Assembly: GCA_018340375.1 (NCBI GenBank)
Contig: JAFFJZ010000003.1
Coordinates: forward strand, 186,001-250,000
DNA from: Gonatopus flavifemur
Taxonomy: Eukaryota; Arthropoda; Insecta; Hymenoptera; Dryinidae
DNA: 64,000 bases
Direction: 5' to 3'
A program made the translations under genes and the position numbers. Shown piece after piece: positions 44,096 to 58,200 of the stretch (positions are counted from its first letter, which is position 1; every line of letters begins with the position of its first letter). The notes below the pieces were generated by a model, which saw nothing but the letters and a program-made list of their open reading frames with translations, was not told the DNA's origin and searched no databases.

Positions 44096-47000
44096 TAAAT
44101 ATTTCAACGAATTTATAAAAAAGGATCTGTTAAAAGGATCGAAATATTTTACTTAGGTTTGAAGAAGTGTTACAAAACCCACCTTAATCTCTTTAGCTCC
44201 GCCTTGTGATACCAATCTAGATACTTCTTGAAGTTGCGATACTCTGTGACTGAAATCTGTAATCCATTGTATAACGGTGCAACCTCTTGGTACGGTATAT
44301 CTTCTCCAACCAACGGGTAAAATTCCTTTTACTAATTCTGACAACATCGTTCTGTGATAATTGGTCTGTTTCTTTTCACCCTGAAGAAAAATAAATAGAA
44401 TCTCAAAATTGATTTAAGAAATAAATAAAGGCAACTACGCGTTTGAAAGAATCGATAATACATACTTGACAAATCAACACTACATCCTCTAAATCGTGAA
44501 TTACATCTTGGAGAAGTTTAGCTCCGCTATTAACTTCCCTCTCAAAATATCTGTACAGAGGATCTTTGATATTCTCCACGGTCCTTCTCAAAATCGGTAG
44601 ATTTTTGGGTAACAATTGTAACCACGTGGACGCTGAGTTATGCAAAGTTCTCATCCACGAAGGTCTACCATCAGCTTCCGCTTCTCTTGGAGTATCCAAA
44701 GATTCATCATTGGAATAAGCTAATTCATCCTCATCCTCGAGTTGCTGCATTTTCAATAATTTCGAAACCAAATCAGTTCCTCTGGTCGTCAAAAGTACTT
44801 TCTCAGCATTATTTGGTAAACCTAACCAGGAAGGTGTCTGCCTATCCGAAAGGGACTCTATCCATTTCAAGAAATGATCGCGTCTCGTACCGTCTGGCAT
44901 TGTAATATGTCTTTGAGTTCCTTGAACGCCTCCATCCACATTAGCGACCAATGCAAAATCTGATTCGAAAGATCTTGGAGTGAACAGCTTACGTAAGAAG
45001 GATGCTAAAAGTCGTTGATCGAAATCATTGTCTATTTTACCGCCATAAATACATTGCGAGAGAAGGGTCACCAAAGCGTCCCATGGTACTTTTTCCGGTG
45101 GAAGATTGGTTCTACCCATAGCTGTGGTTTCGATCCAAGTGTCGAGAGTATCACAAGCCACTCTCAAATCACTTTCATTGAATTCGTAATACTTGGCCCA
45201 ACCCAAAGGTACGTACCGAAGACGTTCTTGTACGATAGCATGGAACCAAGCGAGAAGGAAGTATAGTCGAGCTCTTTCGTTCGGTGCTTTCATCATTCGA
45301 GACGCGGGAACCGTACTAAACGTTCTCAAGAGATTGGCTCTTATTCCAGGAGGTGGCTCAAAGACGAATATTCTACCTGCTCGAAGTAAATTAACCGGTA
45401 CTTTTGGATTGATTTCCATTGTAAGGAACAAACGGAAGTTCGCATGAGGTTGCAAGCTGTGTAATTTCTTTTCCAGTTGTACCAACCATTGTGGAGCCAG
45501 ATGTACATTCTTCAACAGTACCCATCTACCGGCTTTGACCGCCATATTAATGGCTCTATCAGCTTGATTGAAACCTTCGGCCGATCCAATTGCGATACTC
45601 GCGATTTGCTTGCCCAATTCCGCGGCTAAGTCATCGACTCTACTCGATGCGTCAAAACCTGGAACCGAACATAACAAAGCAGGTACGGTGGCCTTTAATT
45701 GATTTTCTACAACCGAAGCGAAATCGAGTTCGGTTTCTGCTGCGGCCATGAACGGTTCGCCAAGGGCAGAAGTAACGACCAAGGAAGCCGCTGCTATCAC
45801 GCGATCAGGCCTAAACGCTTGGATTATCAATAACTGATGCATCGCGGTTCCTGTCGCGGAGAGAGGTTTTTCTTCGTCCCAAAGTTTTGGCACACAAGTT
45901 TCTGGCGTTGGAGATTGTAACCAGGCATTGAATTCTGCATTCTCTTGTATCTTTTCCGCAAGATTCTTGAAAGCTGGTAATCTTATGCTCAACCGCATCA
46001 TCGCCTCTTGTTGTTCGGAGCTCAAATTTGGAACCAAAGGTCCACGTATATTTAATACCCCTTCTTTACCTCTCAAAAAGAATGTGAATTCGCTGTCGTA
46101 AGTCGATTCGGAAGCGACTCCTTTCAAATGTATACGACACAAGAGAAGTGCGAAAGTCAATCTATCCGTATGCAACATTCCTCTGGCGACTCGCTCATAG
46201 CACACGGAAAATAGATCACTCGTGATAACCGATAATCTTTGAGTATAATCTGATATACCAGAGAGTTTTGAATTCTGAGATAATACTGATGTGAAAATAT
46301 CCAAGAACATTTTTAATGAGTATTGATATAAGAAGTGTACTTGATGAAGACTGTCCATGGTGAAATACATGTTTGAACAGGCCAACGATAAGGGCATGTA
46401 TTGTTGAGATACCGTCTCAATTTCAGCTATCACTTTATCCGTTTCCTCCACTTTCTTACTTATCTCGGCGGCTTCTTGTTTCAAGGTTTCAAGAGTCGTT
46501 ATAACAGAATCATCGTCCAATATTTTACCTTTGGCATCGTTCAGAGCTTGAAGCAAAGACTTCTCGAGCTGCCTCAATCTTAAATGAAATTCTCCTTGAA
46601 GCTTCAATAAATCGGATCTCTTTTCGTCGATGTCAGGACGTTCAGCTTTGAGCACTTGATTCAAGCATTGGCTTTGCAAAGAGCTTCTAGTCACTGTGAA
46701 ATTAACAAAAGTGATGCGAGAACAAATGTCGGGTGGAAATTCGACCGTTGGGTCTCTCGTTGATAAGAAAATCACAAACGAAGGGGAAAGATCGATATCT
46801 TGATCTCCCAGAGTGATCAATACTCGACCACCGGTTCTTCTCAATTCTCGATTCAATACAGGATTCAGTATCGGATCATAATTTTCTACATCTTGCACCA
46901 GCAATGGGTTGCCAAATCTTAAAGCACTTTCCAAATTTTTGCGGAATGAGTCGTCCAAAAAGCTGGTCTTTGTTATTTTGCGATCCTTAAATTCGTTCAT

Positions 47001-48844
47001 TATGAATTCTGTCGCTTGACCGGATGGATCGATTATCAAAGGATATCTGTTAAATCTCTTCAACATAATAGCATTTTCCGTGCAAAGATCGTCGGTTGGT
47101 AATGCGTTGGCTTGCCATCTTAGTCGTTCGTCTGGATTCGATAGGTATTCCGTGCGAGCTATATCAGCTCGGAATTGCAGATTCGCGTGTTGCAAATGTT
47201 GACACCACGTAGTAAAGAGATTCTGACGGTACTGAAAAACAAATTGTCAAAATGTTTTTTTTGTATATTCATTTGTTTGCTTCGTTTTCATATAACTTGA
47301 GCAGTCTGTTGAATAGAAATATTGAAAAATATTTATTAATGAATACTCACATGTTGATCGAAATAACCGGCGTATGCTAAGAAAGCTGACGATAAAAGAA
47401 CATCTCCGATGATAGTAGACATTTGACTTTTGAAAGTTTCGCTGGTCGCTTCCCATCTTTCTCTTTCGATAACTAAGGATTTGAGCAATGCAATAGAACG
47501 ATCGACTTTGGCTTGTACACTTTCTAAATCAGCTTTAATTGCCTGTGCTTGGGAAATGAGTTGTGCATATTCTTCTTTATAAGATGCTATACTTTGTTCA
47601 AGTTGAGCAATCAAATTTTTAACTTCCTCGCCCTTTAATTTATTTGTTTCGGCTTGACGTTCCAAGGAATGTAGCTCTTCCCTCAGAGGTTCTACTCTTT
47701 TCAACATATCCGCATATTCAATCTACGATATTACAATATATCATTAATTATTTACAATTTCAGTAGTTTCCTTAAAATCAATGAAATCACTGAATGTTAC
47801 CTGTGCAATCGCCCATTTAACCATAGGACCACAAGCCATACTAGCACGATTCACTTTCTCAAAATTATATTCAGGATTACTTAAATATTTGCTCTTCATC
47901 TTTTCCCGAACTTCATCTCTACAGAATAAATCATGAATATCATTAATTTTATAATTATAAGCCACTGAAGATTATTTAGAAAAAAATTTCAAATGGAACC
48001 TTGTAATAAGATGGTATAAATTTTTTGTGACTTCCAAAAATTCGATTCAGAAATCTAGCAAAACTGATCTTTTGTTAGATCTCATTGTTCAAAACAATAA
48101 TTTATGACAAGTTCAGAATTATTTAAAACTTTGTTAGTAACAAATTCATCAATCACTGCGAACAACATGCAGTACGGTAAATATTTTAATTATATAACAT
48201 CTTCACATAATTGTTAAACAAATACTAGTAGTTTCGATTAATATGAATCAGTTAATAATGGAAAATGAAAAGACTTTATTTTCCATAATGAAAGCCGTTA
48301 GACGTTGTATTATATTTAAAGAATAAAGTTAGAAGTATTCTCATTTCTATAATTCAATACAATTATTATCATAGCTCTTGAGAACAGAAGTGAAGAGAAA
48401 ATTTTGCTTGTATTCTCAATTGTCTCAGCATATTCATGTTTCAAAGTTCACTATTTTGAGGCTTTATTCATTTATTATTTTTTTCTTTTTCATGGGATCC
48501 CATATAACACATATATTGCGTAGGACAATATTAAAGGAAATGAAAAAACCAACAGACGGTAAAGGCATGCTTACGTTATATCCTCAGTACTGAAATTAGA
48601 GACGATTGTATTGATAAAATTGTCTCTCATGATGACAGCGCGTATTGATTTCCAATCGCTAGCATTTTCCCCGAGCAATAAGCAGATTGATTCCAATGCA
48701 ACCTTCACGATCGCTGGTGGGTTCGCCATAGAGCGAACCTCGACCAGATGCTGTTTCTTTATAGATTTCACCGCTATACGAAAAACGAAACGATTTTGTA
48801 AATAAGAAAATGAAAAAGAATGCACGGTTAATGATAATAGAAGT

Positions 48845-48891
<47 letters not shown>

Positions 48892-51800
48892 GGAAGAATA
48901 GAGAAAAATAGAAGCACGTTTAGTAGACTGCGAATCATTCCAGGTCTTCCTAGAGAAAGTTAGATCGGTTAGATTGTAGAATACAAGTATTATTATGTAC
49001 AAATTTGAGAACATTCTCATAAATGTTACTTCGACAAATTACTATTGAAAATTGCCATCATTCGTATCATCATACTGGAAAAACTTTATGAAATTTTCTC
49101 ATCTCTCGCACACATTCACAAGAATGTACCAACTCCATGTAAAGGCGAATATACTGAAATTAATTAACAAACATAATTAAAGAAAACATTAATCAGGCTG
49201 TTATAATAGTGATACATTGAGGTTGATGGGAATGCGTTGAACATTCAGCGATCAGGCTCCTAGTTGTTGTTGTTCTCTTACGTGATGTCTTCGGTGTTAA
49301 AGTTGACAATGGTAGGGATAAAGCTGTCCTTCATAATAATAGTACGTATTTGTTTCCAGTCGGTGGCATTTTCCTCAAGCAACAAACAAATCGATTCTAG
49401 AGCCAATTTTACGATAGCTGGTGGATTTGCCATGGAACGAATCTCCACCAAGTGTTGTCTTTTAATTCCTTTCACGGCTATATTCAATGAATTTCAAATA
49501 GAAACAAGACGAATTTTGTTTATTTCTTCACAAAAAAACACACATTCAAAACAAAGACTTGAAGATTAAAAAGACAGTTGGTCAAATGTTTGTTGTCCAT
49601 AGTAATTCATATGGTTTGATGTGTTGAAGTCGCAAACTCATTAAACACAACTCTTCAAAAAGTGTTCCTCATGAAGGATCAATAATTTTTACGAATGAAA
49701 GCTTAAAAGATCACATTGACGAAAAGACAAGAACAAAAGTATAATACCGTTTTGAGCATCAATCACAGCGGGTTCGACTTGTGCCAGGTCAGCCATAACA
49801 TCTTCTCTCTTTTGATCGATGGTTATAGTTTGAATGGCTAGTTGTAATTGAATTTCTTGGCTTTGAACCTTCTTCTTCTCTGCTTCTTGTTGATCTTTCA
49901 CCATTTGTCTCAATTTTGCATTGGCAGCTTCATTCTTAGCTTGTAATTCCTAACAAAGTAATAAAATATTCATCAGAATGAAATTTGAACAATATGAAGT
50001 ATTTTGACGTGGTATTTTTCAAATACCTCGTCACAGTATTCAAGCGCTATATTTTCAAGCGCTGAATTGAAATAGAGCAAAGAAGAATGTCCACGAGTAA
50101 GCTCGTATCCATAACGAAGCCATTTACCTGTGATTTAACAGCTAAGCTTTTCTGCATTTCTTCCACTTGTTCAACAGTTTCTGCAATTTTACTCAGACCA
50201 ACGTTCAAATGTAATTGCTGTTCTTCTAGATCACTTCTCTTTTCTTGATAAAGTTTAACAAAATGATTGATAAAATCTAAGTAATGACGAGGTGTGATTG
50301 CCATGGTTCTCGCCCCTCTCTTTGCGAGTCTTGCGTTTGCTTTGTGCAACGTTTGATGTACATAAACGCAAGCATTGATAACCGCATCTCTGTGCGATGG
50401 TTGATTGGGAATCAAAGAGCACACGGATGGGAAAAAGTCTGGACATTTCCAAGAGGGTTTCTCCAAATCCACGCGACAAGTAAATTCTTTACCAACTTGG
50501 AATAACGCATTGTCAGACCAATCGCCAAACCAATTCAAAACACATCTATTGAATAAGGCTGGTGAAGTGGCGGCGCGATCTTTCAGTCCATCGGTACTTG
50601 GATTCATAGTGAAAACGACATGCAGATTCTTCATAACTTGTCCAGTGAACCATTTGTATAATTCCTCGTTTGAGTCCAACATAAGCCCTTCTCGTTGAGC
50701 TCCTTCCTTACATTGAGTCATCAACGTCGTGTATTCATCCCCTTCAAACAAACCAGGTACCTCACCGTTCGCAAGCAGAGTATTCATACGTTCTAAGAAT
50801 CCAGAATCCAGAACATTAGACTCATCAAGTATGAAAGCTATCTTTTCATCTTTGCAACCCGAGCGCCTCAGAACTTGTCGCAAATCCTCATCGAAATCTT
50901 CTCCCGTGTATTTGTTATGGACCTAAATAACAATCACATTTCATCCATTTAATTCGTCAAATTGAAACATATAAGAAAATATTTGATCGTTAAGGGGATA
51001 CCGAAGTCCCAAGAAATCCCAAATCTCTCTCTCCCCCCACCCCCCCACTTTTCTCAAAAACGGCTGAATAAATTGGAAAATAATGAGTTTATGCATCTTC
51101 TTCATGGTTCACAGAAGGTACATCAACTTATTATTGTTCGATTTATTCAGTCGTTTTCGAGAAAAGTAGGGGAGGGGGGATTTCTTGGAACTTCGGAATC
51201 CTCTCAAAATACCTTGATTTGGAATATTGAAAGACCATTCATCCACGCGACAAATCGGGAAAGAGTTGTTTTTCCTGCACCAGACACTCCAATGAGTAAA
51301 AGATGACCTTGAGGCTGTCTAAATATTCTATCAATCCTCAAAACATGTTCCAATACTTCGTCGAAAAGAACTAAAGGTACATCCAATTCCTCTTCATAGA
51401 ACACTTTCAATCTCGCTTTAACGTAATCTCTCAATTCTTGTCTGTTGACAGGCACGTAGTCTTTGGAAAGCCAATTACTATACAAAATCGGTCGTGATAA
51501 TGCTTTTTCTTTATCCACTCCTGTGAAGTGTTTCAAGGCTACTATATCGATATTCTTGTTGGTCCAAGCTCTTTCGGAATCTTCGACCAATCTATCTTGG
51601 AAAAGACGAAGAGCTTCGTGCGCCCACAACCTTACCAAACCTTCCACGGAAAGATTATCGAGCGGTCTAATGGCTTCACAAATTCCTCGCACCCATCGAG
51701 TCATTTCACGTGGAGAATAAACATAATGCGGTTGCATATCTTGGGTAAATCTTTCTTGAGAAGCCAAATAGAATTCGACCATAGCATTCGTCAATGGCTC

Positions 51801-54800
51801 AGCGTATCCCCTCAAAGAAGGAGTTAATCTGAGCATGGCGCGTGTAAATGTTCCGTAAATCTGCTTGAGAGACGTCTCTCCAGGATAATCGACATAAATA
51901 ACAGGCACGTGGCGTAAGAATCTGTGACTAAGAGGTTTTCTTCCAGGATCCGTTGGCGGATTACAAGCGCCAACGAATTGAATTCTTTCTAAACTAACCC
52001 ACGCTTGGTCGCTCGTACGGTAAAAGCCTTTATGTTCTACCAGCTGTCTTAAGAAAGAAATAACGCGTTGAGTTCCATAGTTATCGATATCAGGCAGATT
52101 GATTTCGTCGCAGAAGAGCACAAGCCATTTCCCCAGTTGCACTGGAGACAAAACAACGCCGTTCGGAGTTTTACGATATTCACAATAATGATCAAAAGTT
52201 TTGAGTAATAACTCTGGTGTAGTAGCTGAAGAGAAGTTCAATCCAACAACTTCCATATCAGGTAAAGCTCGTAACGCGGAAAAAAGTGTCATGGTTTTAC
52301 CAGATCCCGGCGGGCCGCATAGTACTATGAGCAAAATGAAATATTCATATTAATGGTATTTCTCAAACAATAGCGCAAAAAAAATGGTAACTTGGAGAAG
52401 CGAAAAAAACTCAACTTACCCAGAGGTTTATGCTCGGCTAACCACGTGTAAAGTAGACTCTCGTGTCTTACAGTGTCTAAGGTAGGTACAACGATATCTG
52501 GACTAGCAACTTTATGAGTTTCTACTTCTATCTGTGGCACTTTGTTACTCCACGGCAACCATTCTCCATGAATATTTACTTCGAAATCAATTATAGGGAT
52601 ACTGCTTTGCGCTGGAAGAGGTACCGTTGTAATAGACCTAATAAAATCTCCTAAATCAGATCTGACTTTGAGCTTGGCATCTCCCGCGAAACTCCATAAC
52701 AAAGCATATACCAAACACTTGGGCATATAACGTTCTAATTGTTCGCTTGGCAAAGGAAAATCTACGTGCGCGTGATTGTATTGCAGAACGTTGCGTACAG
52801 CTTGATTCAACATGGAAAACAACGAGCTGAGAGCCCTCAAACGCGTGAAATCCATTATATGTTCCTGTTTCATAGCGTATTCCAAGCACCTGACCACTAA
52901 ACCATCAGGAGCGAAATAACTTTGTAAAATATTGCCAACTTCTCTTTGTAATGCTAAAGCTGGAGACACGGTATCCTCTTTTTCAGCTGGCTTTTTAGTT
53001 AAATTCTCTTCTTCTCCATCTTCCAATGGAATATGTTTCAAACGTAACATATAATTCTCAAATATCATTTCCGTTGATAAAACATCTTCCGAGAACCAAA
53101 CCATTCCACAACGGGACACAGTAGCCAACGTCGCGTATTTCAAATCTTGTACCTCGAACATGACTCGTACGTTAGGTGGGAGACTCAAACGTTCACCATT
53201 TGGCAAAGTAAGAAGCTTATTGTCGTCCAAAACGGAGTTGAGATTTTCAACCCATTCGGGATCAACGTCTCCGTCGAATATGATCCATTGTCGTTTATTG
53301 ATCTCTCCTCTCACATTATCGATAATTTTCCTTAAAATGTGTGTGAACAATCCATCCGTCCATTCTCGTGTATTAGGATCTAAAACGCCGTAAAGAGTTT
53401 CTTTGCTGATAGCCTTAGGATCGATGACATGAGCAACTCCTTCCACCCCTTCGAATCTTTCCAACGCTTTCAACAAGACTTTCCATGCCATAGTTTTGCC
53501 AGAACCGCTGGGTCCAACCATCATCAATCCGTGGTTCAGATTACAAATTTGGTACAGTTGTAAGACCTAAATCAAAGTAATTTTTATTAAGAATTATATT
53601 CACATTATGCTCAACATCATCATCATCATCATCATCATCAGCATTTGAAACGGAGCAGCATTCAAAAGTGCATAAAATTAAAGATGATAAAATGATAAAC
53701 ATCAAACATCCAACGCTCTCAACCTTAATTTTGTTGATTTCTGAACTCCTGAAACTACTAAATATGGCATGAAAAATTGTTGGATTGAAAATGATATTTT
53801 GAAGGTACACAAGCGGTCATATTGATTGGTTTAAAAGCACTCGGCATCACATTATCACATCATTTTCATATTCATTTTGTTTAATCTCACCTTTTCTACC
53901 CATGTTTCACCAACCATTTCCTGAGCGTGCACAAGGTAAAAAGGTTCAAAGTTAGGAATTTTGTGGCTTAATCTATGTGTAATTAATGTTATGTGCGACG
54001 GAGAGTTTTCGAAAACGTTTCAATATTTTGCGATTTCGATTTATACTTCTATGTGACAGTCTCTATTCGTGCGAATGAAATGAGCATGCAGGGATTGCTA
54101 GAGGTATTTGTATTGAGGTATTATATACAAGGAGATGTTATATGCTCCTAAGATTATTCATCCGGAATAAAGTGAATTATCACCTTTTCTTGCCAAGCAC
54201 CTCCTTGTTCATCACCCTCCCCGCAAACGAGAAATTCTTCCATACACACTTTTCGTATTTGATCTTTCAATCCTGAAAAAAAATGAATAAAAAATGAAAA
54301 AAAAAAAAAAAAATTAAATAAAAACCTAAAATTCAGAGTAATTCTTCGTGCAGTTGAAGAAATAAATTTACCCTTCATTTCGGCGCGAGTGTAATTTACA
54401 TTAGGAAATACGTCATTCAGTAAACTGAAGAGCAGAGGGATATCCTCTGCGACCAATTTGGGCACCATTGTTTCGCACACGGATTGTATAAGTATCTCTT
54501 GTTCGGGTAGATTTTCCGCAATTGAAGCTTCATCGATATTTGTTTCTCCTCGACTATGCATTCCCTCTTTGATCTTTTGAATACGATCACGTTTAACATT
54601 ACCAGCCGATATAAGTACAGATTTCAAAGCTCGGAGACCAAAGTCGTAATGGGATTGATTAGAGAGTTGTTCATCGCATAACCTAATTATAAAATATATC
54701 TCATTGAGAAGATATTTTATATAAAAATTTTTTTCATATAATAAATACGAACTTGAAGAATGGAACAATTTTGCAGGCCAATTTTTCAGCAGTCCTAAAT

Positions 54801-55193
54801 CCTTGGCTGAAAAGCATAACCTCTGCAATTAACTGTCGATCGGGTGTAGTCATGGCCAATGATCTGAATAATTTCTTCAAATTGTCGGGTAAGTTTGATC
54901 GTCCAGCGTAACCTGGATTCATGGTAATGAAGATGGCCATGTCTGTGGAAACTTTAACTTGCTTTCCAACTAATTCCACGCAAAGCGTTCCCTCTTTCTT
55001 TCCTTCCATTTGACTCTTGAGGGCTTCCTGTATCGTTTGCACTTGTTGAGAAACGGCAGAGAGCATACGTTCCTCGAGACGATTAAATTCATCAAAACAA
55101 CCCCAAGCACCCACTTGGCACAAACCAACAAATATACGACCCATAGCCTATAAAATACGATTCAAAGATCAATTACGTTATTAAGGGGTGAAA

Positions 55194-55241
<48 letters not shown>

Positions 55242-58200
55242 TTATAACGATGTAGATCGTACCTGAAAATCAAAAGTTTCGTCGCAATTGAACACAAGAA
55301 CGAATCTACCGAGTTGATGACCCAAAGCCTTCACAGATTCAGTTTTTCCTGTACCAGCGGGTCCAAATGGAGATCCACCGAGTCGAGCTTCCAACGCTTG
55401 TGTCATAGTGAGATAACATCTATCCGTTAATGGGGTTTGGACCAATCTATCCTGAACTCCTAAATATTCGAATCCATAAAAGAATTTAGCATTTGCCATG
55501 TGTATGGTGAGTTGTTGTAAGACTTCGGTTTGTCTGGGGTCAAAATAAAATCTCATCTCACAAAGCCATTCAAAGGCTTTTGGATTGGAAACTTTATTTG
55601 CGATCAATCTTCTGGTGACAGTACGTTTATGTACGAATTCATTGATCAGATGCTCGAGTTTCTTTCTTCTCAACGAAGGTTGCTCTTGAAGAACCGAATC
55701 GGCTAAAACGTTGAGAGTACTTTCTACTTGTAAAAGAACTTTTTCCAAAGGATTTTGTCCGGCATCTGTTTGTGCCTCGTGGAGAGCAGCTTCTACGTCT
55801 TCGGACCATAAAATCTGAGCAGCCAGTACAATGATTTGAGCCTGATAATTATCGCACCAAGTCATAAAAGCTTGCGGGTTTATATTTCCATCTTTAAATT
55901 GTTTGATATCTTGTACAGCTCTCGCGAGGCTAGAAGCCAACGTGACTCTCATTTCTTTTTCAACCATGGTCAGCCATTCATTGATTTTAGGGTGTTCAAC
56001 CGTGGATACTGGATTTTGAAATATCACCTCTTCCCCTTCTCGCGACGCGATTCCCGTTATGACGGTATTATTTTCATTCAAAAGTATGGATGCTACGCCA
56101 GCAAACATCTTTTTAAAGTGCTTTTGTAATCTTGCGATATTTTTGCTATTACCAATAATTTCCAATAAATCTTCGTCTCCGACGAAATAAAATCGTGGAA
56201 AAGATGTACGCTCTCTCTCCAAATACTCTCCCAATGCTTTTTGTATTTTACCCAAGAGATCGGCGAGACGTTCGAGAGCTCTTTGAACGCCAGGGATATT
56301 TAATACGTCCATTACCATAGGATATTTCGATACTTTCTTCATCAGTCCTAAGAACTCTGAACTGATACTTTGAAAACGAGAAGTCTCAACGGGTAATAAG
56401 GTTTTTATATCAGCGCTTCCCGAAAAGATTCCTTCCAAATATACCCATCTACGTTGAACGTCTATCCAAACATCGAACAGAGCATTGATTCGATTCAATT
56501 TCTCTTCCCAAGTGAGCGCTTCTTCTTCAAAAACTTTGTAATAAGGGGATAATTTCATAGCTGCCACAGAATTAATATGCTCTTTGACTTTGTTGAATAA
56601 ATCGTCCCATCCTCGAATCAATTTACATTTACTTTGATAATTGATCAAATCCAATTCATAAGTTTGCCACGATTCGCGAACTTGTTTCAAGAACTCCTCC
56701 AAAGCCATCTCTCCTTGAGCAACGAGAATAACATCTTTCACGATACTCTCGTTCTTTTGTAGATTTACGTCCCACACTTGACCAAGGGTGAGTTCGCTTA
56801 ATATCCAATTGACTCTGAGTTGTTTGGTCAATTGTTTCCAGTGTCTTTCTTTTAGAGCATCCGATTTCAATTCCACGATAAGCATGTTGACTTTGGTGTA
56901 ACTTTGCAACATTTTTTTCACATACTCGTAAGAAGAATATTGTCTAAGTCTGGCTGGAAGTTCTTTCAACTGTGCCATCATTGTATCTAATTGTTGACGT
57001 AATTTTCTGGGTTGAACTGACAACCAAGGCTTTTCTCTAGTCTCGTCAATTTGAGCCCAAATTTTGGATAATTCGGACCAAACTCCTCTAAGATCTTGAA
57101 GTTCCTCAAAGACGACTTGCATTCTATCCTCACTCGTCGATACTCCTCCGGGTTCTTGTAGTTCCAATGCCTCCTTCGCCTTTGCTACGTTATCCCTCTC
57201 TTCTTTCAATCGAGCAAATTTACTCTCGAATAATTGTAATTGTTGCAAAGCCTCGTCCGGTCTCAAATGTCCTTCTACCGGTTTTCCTCTTTCCCAATCG
57301 CTCAAGAAATCAGTGGTTCTTGTCTCTACAGCCTTATCCTCTGCTACTATTTTCATTTGCAAAGATGCTACTTGAGTTTGAATGCTCGTATCCTTTCTCT
57401 TGATAATTTCGTTGAATGCACTCCATTCACCTTCTATGTTATCAACGTGTAACCAAGAAGAAGGAAATTGAAATCTTTGACGTTCCAATATTCTTTGACC
57501 TTCGCGATATATATCTACCTGTTTTTCCCATACTTTCATCTTTCTCTTCAACGATTGAACGTAGGTTATAAAACCAACGGCGTCGGAGGTGCTTGCTGCT
57601 TCGATAGATTGTTGCTCCAAATCACTTCGCGATTTAGACACTTGAGCATGGAAGCTGGTCATTTCGTTACCCAAGAGCGTTCCAAATTTGCCCAATGTTT
57701 CTTTATGCCAAGAATCGTATTTCAACGAGACTTTACTTTGAACTTTAGCGAAATCGATAATCACAGGACCAAATTCTCGTCTAGTATCCGAAGTATCGAA
57801 GGTCGTTCTCGTTTTTTTGATATCATTCAAGCATACCATCCATAAATTGATGTCATCCCCTAATTTTCCATAGAGATTTTCAGGTTGAAGATCCCACAAG
57901 GCTTGATAACGTAACCACTGATCAACGTAATCGGCAACGTCTCTCATTTTAGACTCAATCGCTTCGTACGCTGCCTCCAACGGTATTTTTCCAGCTGGTA
58001 ATTTAGTCAACAGATTTCTATAAGTACCGGATTCTGGTTTATCCAACCCCACTTGATACCTGGAACTTTGTAAACGAATTTGCGAGGTGACGATGGCCTG
58101 CCATGCAAAGAGTTGTTGCATTATTTGGAATCTCGCATCTTCTATACTTGGATACAAATACATAGTTTGGTTCGTAATTCTAACTTCATGAATTTGATTT

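Noticed and set aside
53615..53640. Repeat array as a possible CRISPR
   Set aside because: A simple trinucleotide microsatellite without spacers; CRISPR arrays are not expected in an insect nuclear genome.
54273..54371. In-frame, stop-free Dhc64C intron 9 as coding sequence
   Set aside because: Good donor and acceptor, and its translation is a poly-Phe insert absent from the family; it is an intron whose openness comes from A-rich DNA.
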